In this document: in pieces, positions 26,991 to 40,350 of the stretch
Position numbering within the stretch: the stretch's first letter is position 1
Layout: each line of letters opens with the position of its first letter
NCBI RefSeq assembly: GCF_050948175.1
Contig: NW_027490091.1
Span: forward strand, 6,324,001-6,388,000
Reading direction: 5' to 3'
From: Xylocopa sonorina
Lineage: Eukaryota > Arthropoda > Insecta > Hymenoptera > Apidae
DNA: 64,000 nt
The notes under the pieces: generated by a model
What the model saw: the letters and a program-made list of their open reading frames with translations, nothing else
Databases searched by the model: none
Told to the model about the DNA's origin: nothing
Translations under genes and position numbers: made by a program

Positions 26991-29076
26991 GCGATATCGC
27001 ATCTCATTTCTATGTTTCATGATAAGATATAATATTCATTGTGCAGTGTCATGTATATCTCGTCCATACTTCAAATGAATGTAAATGCGACACTTCCTTC
27101 CTGGGAAGTGTCGTTTGCAGATGTCTACGTATCGTGGCATTAGAGGTCTAATGCTTCTCAAAACGCGAAATCGCTACTCATTACTATGTTTCATGATAAT
27201 ATATAATATTCATTGCGGAGTGTTATGTATACCTCGCATACACTACAAATGAATGTGAATGCGACAGTTCCTTGCTAGGAAATAGCGTTTGCAGACATCT
27301 ACGTATTGTGGCATTAGAGTTCTAATGCCTCTCAAGACGCGATATCGCTACTCATTACTTTGTTTCATGATAATATATAATATTCATTGTGGAGTGTTAT
27401 GTATACCTCGTATTCATTTCCATAGAATGTAAATGCGACACGCCCTTGCTAGGAAGTAGCGTTTGCAGATGTCTACGTATCGAAGCAATAGTGTTCTAAT
27501 GATTCTTAAATCGCGATATCGCATCTCATGTCTATGTTTCATGACAATATATAATATTCATTGCGAAGTGTCATGTAAACCTCGCATACACTTAAAGTGA
27601 ATGTAAATGCGACACTTCCTTCCTAGGAAATAGCGTTTGCAGATGTCTACGTATCGAAGCAATGGATTTCTAATGCTTGCTAATTCGCGATATCGCATCT
27701 CATATCTATGTTTCATGATAATATATAATATTCATTGCGAAGTTTCATGTATACCTCGCATACAATTCAAACGAATGTGAGTGGGACAGTTCCTTGCTGG
27801 GAAATAGTGTTTGGAGATGTCTACGTATCGAAGCAATAGAGTTCTAATGCTTCTTAAATCGTCATATCGCATCTCATTCCTATGCTTCATGATAATATAT
27901 AATATTCATTGCGGAGTGTTGTGTATACCTCGCATACACTACAAATGAATGTGAATGCGACAGTTCCTTGCTAGGAAATAGCGTTTGCAGACATCTACGT
28001 ATTGTGGCATTAGAGTTCTAATGCTTCTCAAGAAGCGATATCGCATCTCATTTCTATGCTTCATGATAAGATATAATATTCATTGCGAAGTGTTATGTAT
28101 GCCTCGTATTCACTTCAAAAGAATGTAAATGCGACACTTCCTTGCAAGGTAATAGCTGTTGCAGATGTCTACGTATCGAAGCAATAGATTTCTAAATCTT
28201 GCTAATTCGCGATATCGAATCTCATATCTATGATAAATGATAATTTATAATATTCATTGCGAAATGTCATGTATACCTCGCATACACTTCAACTGAATGT
28301 GAATGCGACAGTTCCTTGCAAGGAAATAGTGATTGCTGATGTCTACGTATCGATGTAATAGAGTTCTAATGCTTCTTAAATCGCGATATAGCATCTCATT
28401 TCTATGCTTCATGATAAGATATAATATTCAGTGGGCAGTGTTATGCTTACCTCGGTTTCACTTCAGAAGAATGTAAATGCGACACTTCCTTGCTAGGAAG
28501 TAGCGTTTGCAGATGTCTACGTATCGAAGCAGTAGTGTTCTAATGCTTCTAAAATCGCGATATCTTATCTCATTTCTATGTTTCATGACAATATATAATA
28601 TTCATAGCGAAGTGTCATGTATACCTCGCATGCACTTAAAATGAATGTAAATGCGACACTTCCTTGCAAGGAAATAGCGTTTGCAGATGTCTACGTATCG
28701 TGGGATTAGGGTTCTAATGCTTCTCAAAACGCGAAATCGCTTCACATTTCTATGTTTCATGATAAGATATAATATTCATTGTGGAGCTTATGTATTCCTC
28801 GTATTCACGTCAAAAGAATGTAAATGCGACACTTCCTTGCTAGGAAATAGCGTTTGCAGATGTCTGCGCATCGTGGCATTAGAGTTCTAATGCTTCTCAA
28901 AACGCGATATCGCTAATCAATGCTATGTTTCATGATAATATATAATATTCATTGCGGAGTGTTATGTATACCTCGTATTCACTTCAAAAGAATGTAAATG
29001 CGACACTTCGTTGCTTGGAAATAGCATTTGCAGATGTCTACGTATCGAAGCAATAGAGTTCTAATGCTTCTTAAAT
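26990..29076 (+). repeat. Higher-order repeat family 2, copy 1 (12 monomers, 2087 bp)
   Basis: tagaggtcta at 27141 recurs at 29228, and the block stays collinear over the whole unit. 12 x 174 is 2088; the one-base deletion is in tggagcttatg near 28792. Private variants include gaaatagtgtttggagatg, atctatgataaatgat, cagtgggcagtg and gcttacctcgg. The monomers near 28141 and 28312 have a TTGCAAGG centre in the dyad. Confidence 0.87.
28312..28325. other. Perfect 14-bp palindrome TTCCTTGCAAGGAA
   Basis: In this monomer the usual dyad becomes a perfect palindrome through a T-to-A change at the centre. The same variant recurs in related monomers between about 28.3 and 40.2 kb (for example near 30400, 31270, 32660, 36840 and 40145). 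Function unknown. Confidence 0.85.
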
Positions 29077-31128
29077 CGCGATATCGCATCTCATTTCTAT
29101 GTTTCATGATAAGATATAATATTCATTGTGCAGTGTCATGTATATCTCGTCCATACTTCAAATGAATGTAAATGCGACACTTCCTTCCTGGGAAATGTCG
29201 TTTGCAGATGTCTACGTATCGTGGCATTAGAGGTCTAATGCTTCTCAAAACGCGAAATCGCTACTCATTACTATGTTTCATGATAATATATAATATTCAT
29301 TGCGGATTGTTATGTATACCTCGCATACACTACAAATGATTGTGAATGCGACAGTTCCTTGCTAGGAAATAGCGTTTGCAGACATCTACGTATTGTGGCA
29401 TTAGAGTTCTAATGCTTCTCAAGACGCGATATCGCTACTCATTACTTTGTTTCATGATAATATATAATATTCATTGTGGAGTGTTGTGTATACCTCGTAT
29501 TCATTTCCATAGAATGTAAATGCGACACGTCCTTGCTAGGAAGTAGCGTTTGCAGATGTCTACGTATCGAAGCAATAGTGTTCTAATGATTCTTAAATCG
29601 CGATATCGCATCTCATGTCTATGTTTCATGACAATATATAATATTCATTGCGAAGTGTCATGTAAACCTCGCATACACTTAAAATGAATGTAAATGCGAC
29701 ACTTCCTTCCTAGGAAATAGCGTTTGCAGATGTCTACGTATCGAAGCAATGGATTTCTAATGCTTGCTAATTCGCGATATCGCATCTCATATCTATGTTT
29801 CATGATAATATATAATATTCATTGCGAAGTTTCATGTATACCTCGCATACAATTCAAACGAATGTGAGTGGGACAGTTCCTTGCTGGGAAATAGTGTTTG
29901 GAGATGTCTACGTATCGAAGCAATAGAGTTCTAATGCTTCTTAAATCGTCATATCGCATCTGATTCCTATGCTTCATGATAATATATAATATTCATTGCG
30001 GAGTGTTGTGTATACCTCGCATACACTACAAATGAATGTGAATGCGACAGTTCCTTGCTAGGAAATAGCGTTTGCAGACATCTACGTATTGTGGCATTAG
30101 AGTTCTAATGCTTCTCAAGAAGCGATATCGCATCTCATTACTATGCTTCATGATAAGATATAATATTCATTGCGAAGTGTTATGTATGCCTCGTATTCAC
30201 TTCAAAAGAATGTAAATGCGACACTTCCTTGCAAGGTAATAGCTGTTGCAGATGTCTACGTATCGAAGCAATAGATTTCTAAATCTTGCTAATTCGCGAT
30301 ATCGAATCTCATATCTATGATAAATGATAATTTATAATATTCATTGCGAAATGTCATGTATACCTCGCATACACTTCAACTGAATGTGAATGCGACAGTT
30401 CCTTGCAAGGAAATAGTGATTGCTGATGTCTACGTATCGATGTAATAGAGTTCTAATGCTTCTTAAATCGCGATATAGCATCTCATTTCTATGCTTCATG
30501 ATAAGATATAATATTCAGTGGGCAGTGTTATGCTTACCTCGGTTTCACTTCAGAAGAATGTAAATGCGACACTTCCTTGCTAGGAAGTAGCGTTTGCAGA
30601 TGTCTACGTATCGAAGCAGTAGTGTTCTAATGCTTCTAAAATCGCGATATCTTATCTCATTTCTATGTTTCATGACAATATATAATATTCATTGCGAAGT
30701 GTCATGTATACCTCGCATGCACTTAAAATGAATGTAAATGCGACACTTCCTTGCAAGGAAATAGCGTTTGCAGATGTCTACGTATCGTGGGATTAGAGTT
30801 CTAATGCTTCTCAAAAGGCGAAATCGCTTCACATTTCTATGTTTCATGATAAGATATAATATTCATTGTGGAGCTTATGTATTCCTCGTATTCACGTCAA
30901 AAGAATGTAAATGCGACACTTCCTTGCTAGGAAATAGCGTTTGCAGATGTCTGCGCATCGTGGCATTAGAGTTCTAATGCTTCTCAAAACGCGATATCGC
31001 TAATCAATGCTATGTTTCATGATAATATATAATATTCATTGCGGAGTGTTATGTATACCTCGTATTCACTTCAAAAGAATGTAAATGCGACACTTCGTTG
31101 CTTGGAAATAGCATTTGCAGATGTCTAC
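29077..31128 (+). repeat. Higher-order repeat family 2, copy 2 (about 12 monomers)
   Basis: Near-identical to copy 1 at offset 2087 bp, with scattered differences (cattgcggattg versus cattgcggagtg, catctgattcc versus catctcattcc). Similarity ends at about 31128, where the sequence jumps to a monomer (tagatttctaaatcttgc) that elsewhere in the unit lies near 30270. Confidence 0.87.
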
Positions 31129-33240
31129 CTATCGAAGCAATAGATTTCTAAATCTTGCTAATTCGCGATATCGAATCTCATATCTATGTTAAATGATAAT
31201 TTTTAATATTCATTGCGAAATGTCATGTATACCTCGCATACACTTCAACTGAATGTGAATGCGACAGTTCCTTGCAAGGAAATAGTGATTGCTGATGTCT
31301 ACGTATCGTGGCATTAGTGTTCTAATGCTTCTCAAAACGCGATATCGCCTCTCATTTCTATGTTTCATGATAATATATAATATTCATTGTGGAGTGTTAT
31401 GTATACCTCGTATTTATTTCAATAGAATGTAAATGCGACACTTCCTTGCTAGGAAATAGCGTTTGCAGATGTCTGCGTATCGTGGCATTAGAGTTCTAAT
31501 GCTTCTCAAAACGCGATATCGCATCTCATTTCTATGTTTCATGATAAGATATAATATTCATTGTGCAGTGTCATGTATATCTCGTCCATACTTCAAATGA
31601 ATGTAAATGCGACACTTCCTTCCTGGGAAATGTCGTTTGCAGATGTCTACGTATCGTGGCATTAGAGGTCTAATGCTTCTCAAAACGCGAAATCGCTACT
31701 CATTACTATGTTTCATGATAATATATAATATTCATTGTGGAGTGTTATGTATACCTCGTATTTATTTCAATAGAATGTAAATGCGACACTTCCTTCCTAG
31801 GAAATAGCTTTTGCAGATGTCTACGTATCGTAGCAATGGATTTATAATGCTTGCTAATTCGCGATATCGCATCTCATATCTATGTTTCATGATAATATAT
31901 AATATTCATTGCGAAGTTTCATGTATACCTCGCATACAATTCAAACGAATGTGAGTGGGACAGTTCCTTGCTGGGAAATAGTGTTTGGAGATGTCTACGT
32001 ATCGAAGCAATAGAGTTCTAATGCTTCTTAAATCGTCATATCGCATCTCATTCCTATGTTTCATGATAATATATAATATTCATTGTGGAGTGTTATGTAT
32101 ACCTCGTATTCGTTTCAGAAGAATGTAAATGCGACACTTCCTTGCTAGGAAGTAGCGTTTGCAGATGTGTGCGTATCGAAGCAGTAGTGTTCTGATGCTT
32201 CTTAAATCGCGATATCACATCTCATTTCTATATTTCATGACAATATATAATATTCATTGCGAAGTGTCATGTATACCTCGCATGCACTTAAAATGAATGT
32301 AAGTGCGACACTTCCTTGCTAGGAAGTAGCGTTGGCAGATGTCTACGTATCGAAGCAATAGACATCTAATGCTTCATAAATCGCCATATCGCATCTCATT
32401 TCTATGCTTCATGATAAGATATAATATTCATTGCGAAGTGTTATGTATACCTCGTATTCACTTCAAAAGAATGTAAATGCGACACTTTCTTGCAAGGTAA
32501 TAGCCTTTGCAGATGTCTACCTATCGAAGCAATAGATTTCTAAATCTTGCTAATTCGCGATATCGAATCTCATATCTATGTTAAATGATAATTTTTAATA
32601 TTCATTGCGAAATGTCATGTATACCTCGCATACACTTCAACTGAATGTGAATGCGACAGTTCCTTGCAAGGAAATAGTGATTGCTGATGTCTACGTATCG
32701 ATGTAATAGAGTTCTAATGCTTCTAAAATCGCGATATCGCATCCCATTTCTATGTTTCATGACAATATATAATATTCATTGCGAAGTGTCATGTATACCT
32801 CGCATGCACTTAAAATGAATGTAAATGCGACACTTCCTTGCAAGGAAATAGCGTTTGCAGATGTCTACGCATCGAAGCAATAGTGTTCTAATGCTTCTTA
32901 AATCGCGATATCGCATCTCATTTCTATGTTTCATGATAAGATATAATATTCACAGTGCAGTGTTATGTATACCTCGTATTCACTTCAAAAGAATGTTAAC
33001 GCGACACTTCCTTGCTAGGAAATATCGTTTGCAGATGTCTACGTATCGAAGCAATAGAGTTCTAATGCTTCTTAAATCGCGATATCGCACCTCATTTCTA
33101 TGTTTCACGATAAGATATAATATTCATTGTCTAGTGTTATGTTTATCTCATCTATACTTCAAATGAATGTAAATGCGACGCTTCCTTGCTAGGAAGTAGC
33201 GTTTGCAGATGTCTACGTATCGTGGCATTAGTGTTCTAAT
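31129..33240 (+). repeat. Mosaic of family 1 and family 2 monomers
   Basis: Contains parts of the family 2 unit (attagaggtc at 31661; gtgagtggga at 31951; tagatttctaaatcttgc near 32530) joined to family 1-like monomers. The stretch from about 31915 to 33170 is found again from about 36091, first at 24-monomer and then at 25-monomer spacing. Only satellite sequence is seen. Confidence 0.7.
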
Positions 33241-33920
33241 GCTTCTCAAAACGCGATATCGCATCTCATTTCTATGTTTCATGATAATATATAATATTCA
33301 TTGTGGAGTGTTATGTATACCTCGTATTCATTTCAATAGAATGTAAATGCGACACTTCCTTGCTAGGAAATAGCGTTTGCAGATGTGTACGTATCGAAGC
33401 AATAGATATCTAAAGCTTGCTAATTCGCGATATCGAATCTCATATCTGCGTTTTATGATAATATATAATATTCATTGCGAAGTTTCATGTGTACCTCGCA
33501 TACAAATCAAACGAATGTGAATGCGACAGTTCCTTGCTAGGAAATAGTGATTGCTGATGTCTACGTATCGATGTAATAGAGTTCTAATGCTTCTTAAATC
33601 GCGATATCGCACCTCATTTCTATGTTTCATGATAAGATATAATATTCATTGTGTAGTGTTATGTTTATCTCATCTATACTTCAAATGAATGTAAATGCGG
33701 CACTTCCTTGCTGGGAAATAGCGTTTGCAGATGTCTGCGTATCGTGGCATTAGAGTTCTAACGCTTCTCAAAACGCGGCATCGCTTCACATTTCTATGTT
33801 TCAGGATAGTATATAATATTCATCGGGTAGTGTCATGTATACCTTGCATACGCTTCAATTGAATGTAAATTCGATATTTCTTTGCTAGGAAGTAGCGTTT
33901 ACAGATGTCTAGGTATGGAT
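33241..33920 (+). repeat. Duplicated block, first copy (9-monomer spacing)
   Basis: This block matches 34807-35486 at 1566 bp. Shared rare variants are aaatgcggcacttccttgct, cttgcatacgcttcaattg and aattcgatatttc. It ends at about 33920, where gaattctaacgcttcttag is replaced by gagttctaatgcttcttaa in the second copy. Confidence 0.8.
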
Positions 33921-34812
33921 GCAATAGAATTCTAACGCTTCTTAGATCGTCATATCGCATCTCATTTCTATGTTTCATTATAATATATAATATTCACTGT
34001 GGAGTGTTATGTACACCTCGTATTCACATCAAAAGAATGTAAATGCGACACTTCCTTGCTTGGAAATAGCGTTTGCAGATGTCTACGTATTGAAGCAATA
34101 GAGTCCTAATGCTTCTTAAATCGCCATATCGCATTTCATTTTTATGTTTCATGATAAGATATAATATTCACTGTGCAGTGTTATGTATACCTCGTATTCA
34201 CTTCAGAAGAATGTAAATGCGACACTTCCTTGCTAGGAAATAGCGTTTGCAGATGTCTACGTGTCGTAGCATTAGAGTTCTAATGCTTCTCAGAACGCGA
34301 TATCGCTACTCATTGCTATGTTTCATCATAATATATAATATTCACTGTGAAGTGTTATGTATACCTCGTATTCATTTCAAAAGAATGTAAATGCGACACT
34401 TCCTTGCTAGGAAATAGCGTTTGCAGATGCCTACGTATCGAAGCAATAGGTTTCTAAAGCTTGCTAATTCGCGATATCGCATCTCATATCTATGTTTCTT
34501 GATAATATATAATATTCATTGCGAAGTGTCACCTATACCTCGCATACACTTCAAACGAATGTAAACGGCACACTTCCTTGCTAGGAAATAGCGTTTGCAG
34601 ATGTCTACGTATCGTAGCATTAGTGCTCTAATGCTTCTCAAAACGCGACAGCATTTCTCATTTCTATGTTTCATGATAGTATATAATATTCATCGAGTAG
34701 TGTCATGTATACCTTGCATACACTTCAAATGAATGTAAATGCGACAGTTCCTTGCTAGGAAATAGCGTTTGCTGATGTCTACGTATCGAAGCAATAGAGT
34801 TCTAAAGCTTCT
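33900..34812 (+). repeat. Block repeated at 25-monomer spacing, first copy
   Basis: The run gtgtcgtagc at 34261 recurs at 38610 (4349 bp) and the flanks are collinear from about 33900/38250 to 34812/39160. The missing base relative to 25 x 174 is the deletion in tgaattaaatgcg near 38214. The block contains monomers with gcgacagcg in place of the gcgatatcgc palindrome. Confidence 0.78.
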
Positions 34813-35486
34813 CAAAACGCGATATCGCATCTCATTTCTATGTTTCATGATAATATATAATATTCATTGTGGAGTGTTATGTATACCTCGTATTCATTTC
34901 AATAGAATGTAAATGCGACACTTCCTTGCTAGGAAATAGCGTTTGCAGATGTGTACGTATCGAAGCAATAGATTTCTAAAGCTTGCTAATTCGCGATATC
35001 GAATCTCATATCTGCGTTTTATGATAATATATAATATTCATTGCGAAGTTTCATGTGTACCTCGCATACAAATCAAACGAATGTGAATGCGACAGTTCCT
35101 TGCTAGGAAATAGTGATTGCTGATGTCTACGTATCGATGTAATAGAGTTCTAATGCTTCTTAAATCGCGATATCGCACCTCATTTCTATGTTTCATGATA
35201 AGATATAATATTCATTGTGTAGTGTTATGTTTATCTCATCTATACTTCAAATGAATGTAAATGCGGCACTTCCTTGCTGGGAAATAGCGTTTGCAGATGT
35301 CTGCGTATCGTGGCATTAGAGTTCTAACGCTTCTCAAAACGCGGTATCGCTTCACATTTCTATGTTTCAAGATAGTATATAATATTCATCGGGTAGTGTC
35401 ATGTATACCTTGCATACGCTTCAATTGAATGTAAATTCGATATTTCCTTGCTAGGAAGTAGCGTTTACAGATGTCTACGTATGGAT
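34807..35486 (+). repeat. Duplicated block, second copy (9-monomer spacing)
   Basis: Second copy of 33241-33920 at offset 1566 bp, with a few substitutions (cgcggtatcgc versus cgcggcatcgc, ttcaagatag versus ttcaggatag). Confidence 0.8.
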
Positions 35487-36090
35487 GCAATAGAGTTCTA
35501 ATGCTTCTTAAATCGCGATATAGCATCTCATTTCTATGTTTCATGATAAGATATAATATTCAGTGGGCAGTGTTATGCTTACCTCGGATTCACTTCAGAA
35601 GAATGTAAATGCGACACTTCCTTGCTAGGAAGTAGCGTTTGCAGATGTCTACGTATCGAAGCAGTAGTGTTCTAATGCTTCTAAAATCGCGATATCGCAT
35701 CCCATTTCTATGTTTCATGACAATATATAATATTCATTGCGAAGTGTCATGTATTCCTCGCATGCACTTAAAATGAATGTAAATGCGACACTTCCTTGCT
35801 AGGAAATAGCGTTTGCAGATGTCTACGTGTCGTAGCATTAGAGTTCTAATGCTTCTCAGAACGCGATATCGCTACTCATTGCTATGTTTCATCATAATAT
35901 ATAATATTCACTGTGAAGTGTTATGTATACCTCGTATTCATTTCAAAAGAATGTAAATGCGACACTTCCTTGCTAGGAAATAGCGTTTGCAGATGCCTAC
36001 GTATCGAAGCAATAGGTTTCTAAAGCTTGCTAATTCGCGATGTCGCATCTCATATCTACGTTTCATGATAATATATAATATTCATTGCGA

Positions 36091-38250
36091 AGTGTCACGT
36101 ATACCTCGCATACAATTCAAACGAATGTGAGTGGGACAGTTCCTTGCTGGGAAATAGTGTTTGGAGATGTCTACGTATCGAAGCAATAGAGTTCTAATGC
36201 TTCTTAAATCGTCATATCGCATCTCATTCCTATGTTTCATGATAATATATAATATTCATTGTGGAGTGTTATGTATACCTCGTATTCGTTTCAGAAGAAT
36301 GTAAATGCGACACTTCCTTGCTAGGAAGTAGCGTTTGCAGATGTGTACGTATCGAAGCAGTAGTGTTCTAATGCTTCTTAAATCGCGATATCGCATCTCA
36401 TTTCTATATTTCATGACAATATATAATATTCATTGCGAAGTGTCATGTATACCTCGCATGCACTTAAAGTGAATGTAAGTGCGACACTTCCTTGCTAGGA
36501 AGTAGCGTTGGCAGATGTCTACGTATCGAAGCAATAGACATCTAATGCTTCATAAATCGCCATATCGCATCTCATTTCTATGCTTCATGATAAGATATAA
36601 TATTCATTGCGACGTGTTATGTATACCTCGTATTCACTTCAAAAGAATGTAAATGCGACACTTTCTTGCAAGGTAATAGCCCTTGCAGATGTCTACGTAT
36701 CGAAGCAATAGATTTCTAAATCTTGCTAATTCGCGATATCGAATCTCATATCTATGTTAAATGATAATTTATAATATTCATTGCGAAATGTCATGTATAC
36801 CTCGCATACACTTCAACTGAATGTGAATGCGACAGTTCCTTGCAAGGAAATAGTGATTGCTGATGTCTACGTATCGATGTAATAGAGTTCTAATGCTTCT
36901 TAAATCGCGATATAGCATCTCATTTCTATGTTTCATGATAAGATATAATATTCAGTGGGCAGTGTTATGCTTACCTCGGATTCACTTCAGAAGAATGTAA
37001 ATGCGACACTTCCTTGCTAGGAAGTAGCGTTTGCAGATGTCTACGTATCGAAGCAGTAGTATTCTAATGCTTCTAAAATCGCGATATCGCATCCCATTTC
37101 TATGTTTCATGACAATATATAATATTCATTGCGAAGTGTCATGTAGACCTCGCATGCACTTAAAATGAATGTAAATGCGACACTTCGTTGCAAGGAAATA
37201 GCGTTTGCAGATGTCTACGCATCGAAGCAATAGTGTTCTAATGCTTCTTAAATCGCGATATCGCATCTCATTTCTATGTTTCATGATAAGATATAATATT
37301 CACAGTGCAGTGTTATGTATACCTCGTATTCACATCAAAAGAATGTAAACGCGACACTTCCTTGCTAGGAAGTATCGTTTGCAGATGTCTACGTATCGAA
37401 GCAATAGAGTTCTAATGCTTCTTAAATCGCGATATCGCACCTCATTTCTATGTTTCACGATAAGATATAATATTCATTGTGTAGTGTTATGTTTATCTCA
37501 TCTATACTTCAAATGAATGTAAATGCGGCACTTCCTTGCTGGGAAATAGCGTTTGCAGATGTCTGCGTATCGTGGCATTAGAGTTCTAACGCTTCTCAAA
37601 ACGCGGTATCGCTTCACATTTCTATGTTTCAAGATAGTATATAATATTCATCGGCTAGTGTCATGTATACCTTGCATACACTTCAATTGAATGTAAATGC
37701 GATATTTCCTTGCTAGGAAGTAGCGTTTACAGATGTCTACGTATGGATGCAATAGAATTCTAACGCTTCTTAGATCGTCATATCGCATCTCATTTCAATG
37801 TTTCATGATAATATATAATATTCACTGTGGAGTGTTATGTACACCTCGTATTCACTTCAAAAGAATGTAAATGCGACACTTCCTTGCTTGGAAATAGCGT
37901 TTGCAGATGTCTACGTATCGAAGCAATAGAGTTCTAGTGCTTCTTAAATCGCCATATCGCATCTCATTTCTATGTTTCATGATAAGATATAATACTCACT
38001 GTGCAGTGTTATGTATACCTCGTATTCACTTCAAAGGAATGTAAATGCGACACTTCCTTGCTAGGAAATAGCGTTTGCAGATGTCTACGTATCGTGGCAT
38101 TAGAGTTCTATATCTTGTCAAAACGCGGTATCGCTTCTCATTTCTTCGTTTATTTATAATATATAATATTCATTGCGAAGAGTCACGTATACCTCGCATA
38201 CACTTAAAATGAATTAAATGCGACATTTCCTTGCTAGGTAGTAGCGTTTA
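36091..38250 (+). repeat. Block related to 31915-34000 with stepwise offset changes
   Basis: Offset to the upstream copy is 4176 bp (24 monomers) at 36127, 4350 bp (25 monomers) at 37071 and 3828 bp (22 monomers) at 37521 and 37669. So one monomer was gained or lost and then three lost or gained between the two copies, each time as whole units. Confidence 0.75.
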
Positions 38251-39160
38251 CAGATGTCTACGTATAGATGCAATGGAATTCTAACGCTTCTTAGATCGTC
38301 ATATCGCATCTCATTTCTATGTTTCATTATAATATATAATATTCACTGTGGAGTGTTATGTACACCTCGTATTCACATCAAAAGAATGTAAATGCGACAC
38401 TTCCTTGCTTGGAAATAGCGTTTGCAGATGTCTACGTATTGAAGCAATAGAGTTCTAATGCTTCTTAAATCGCCATATCGCATTTCATGTTTATGTTTCA
38501 TGATAAGATATAATATTCACTGTGCAGTGTTATGTATACCTCGTATTCACTTCAGAAGAATGCAAATGCGACACTTCCTTGCTAGGAAATAGCGTTTGCA
38601 GATGTCTACGTGTCGTAGCATTAGAGTTCTAATGCTTCTCAGAACGCGATATCGCTACTCATTGCTATGTTTCATCATAATATATAATATTCACTGTGAA
38701 GTGTTATGTATACCTCGTATTCATTTCAAAAGAATGTAAATGCGACACTTCCTTGCTAGGAAATAGCGTTTGCAGATGCCTACGTATCGAAGCAATAGGT
38801 TTCTAAAGCTTGCTAATTCGCGATATCGCATCTCATATCTATGTTTCATGATAATATATAATATTCATTGCGAAGTGTCACGTATACCTCGCATACACTT
38901 CAAACGAATGTAAACGCCACACTTCCTTGCTAGGAAATAGCGTTTGCAGATGTCTACGTATCGTAGCATTAGTGCTCTAATGCTACTCAAAACGCGACAG
39001 CGTTTCTCATTTCTATGTTTCATGATAGTATATAATATTCATCGAGTAGTGTCATGTATACCTTGCATACACTTCAAATGAATGTAAATGCGACAGTTCC
39101 TTGCTAGGAAATAGCGTTTGCTGATGTCTACGTATCGAAGCAATAGAGTTCTAAAGCTTT
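38250..39160 (+). repeat. Block repeated at 25-monomer spacing, second copy
   Basis: Second copy of 33900-34812, offset about 4349 bp. The first part also resembles 37730-37900, three monomers upstream. It ends at about 39160, where gcttctcaaaacgcg is replaced by gctttttaaatcgcg. Confidence 0.75.
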
Positions 39161-39649
39161 TTAAATCGCGATATCGAATTTCATTCCTATGTTTCATGAT
39201 AAGATATAATATACATTGTGGAGTCTTATGTATACGTCGTATTTACTTCAAAAGAATGTAACCGCGACACTTTCTTGCCAGGAAATAGCGTTTGTAGATG
39301 TCTACGTATCGTAGCATTAGAGTTCTAATGCCTCTCAAAACGCGATATCGCTACTCATTACTATGTTTCATGATAATATATAATATTCACTGTGGAGTGT
39401 TATGTATACCTCTTATTCATTTCAAAAGAATGTAAATGCGACACGTCCTTGCTAGGAAATAGCGTTTGCAGATGCCTACGTATCGAAGCAATAGATTTCT
39501 AAAGCTTGCTAATTCGCGATATCGCATCTCATATATATGCTTCATGATAATATACAATATTCATTGCGAAGTGTCACGTATACCTCGCATACACTTCAAA
39601 CGAATGTAAATGCGACACTTCCTTGCTAGGAAATAGCGTTTGCAGATGT

Positions 39650-40010
39650 CTACGTATCGTAGCGTTAGTGCTCTAATGCAACTCAAAACGCGACAGCGTT
39701 TCCCATTTCTATGTTTCATGATAGTATATAATATTCATCGAGTAGTGTCATGTATACCTTGCATACACTTCAAATGAATGTAAATGCGACACTTCCTTGC
39801 TAGGAAATAGCGTTTGCAGATGTCTACGTATCGTAGCATTAGTGCTCTAACGCTTCTCAAAACGCGACAGCGTTTCTCATTTCTATGTTTCATGATAGTA
39901 TATAATATTCATCGAGTAGTGTCATGTATAACTTGCATACACTTCAAATGAATGTAAATGCGACACTTCCTTGCTAGGAAATAGCCTTTGCAGATGTCTA
40001 CGTATCGAAG
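39650..40010 (+). repeat. Adjacent pair of gcgacagcg-type monomers
   Basis: Two neighbouring monomers (starting near 39655 and 39830) both carry gtagcattagtgctcta or close variants, gcgacagcgtttc, catgatagtatataat, cattcatcgagtagtg-like sequence and cttgcatacac. This dimer of one subfamily suggests a recent single-monomer duplication. Other members are near 34630, 38955, 62790 and 63670. Confidence 0.7.
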
Positions 40011-40350
40011 CAATAGATTTCTAAATCTTGCTAATTCGCGATATCGAATCTCATATCTATGTTAAATGATAATTTATAATATTCATTGCGAAATGTCATG
40101 TATACCTCGCATACACTTCAACTGAATGTGAATGCGACAGTTCCTTGCAAGGAAATAGTGATTGCTGATGTCTACGTATCGATGTAATAGAGTTCTAATG
40201 CTTCTTAAATCGCGATATAGCATCTCATTTCTATGTATCATGATAAGATATAATATTCAGTGGGCAGTGTTATGCTTACCTCGGATTCACTTCAGAAGAA
40301 TGTAAATGCGACACTTCCTTGCTAGGAAGTAGCGTTTGCAGATGTCTACG
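40010..40350 (+). repeat. Two-monomer copy of 36705-37045
   Basis: The pair of monomers with tagatttctaaatcttgc and cagtgggcagtg recurs from 36705-37045 at 3305 bp (19 monomers minus one base). A family 2 fragment is therefore placed next to gcgacagcg-type monomers here. Confidence 0.72.
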
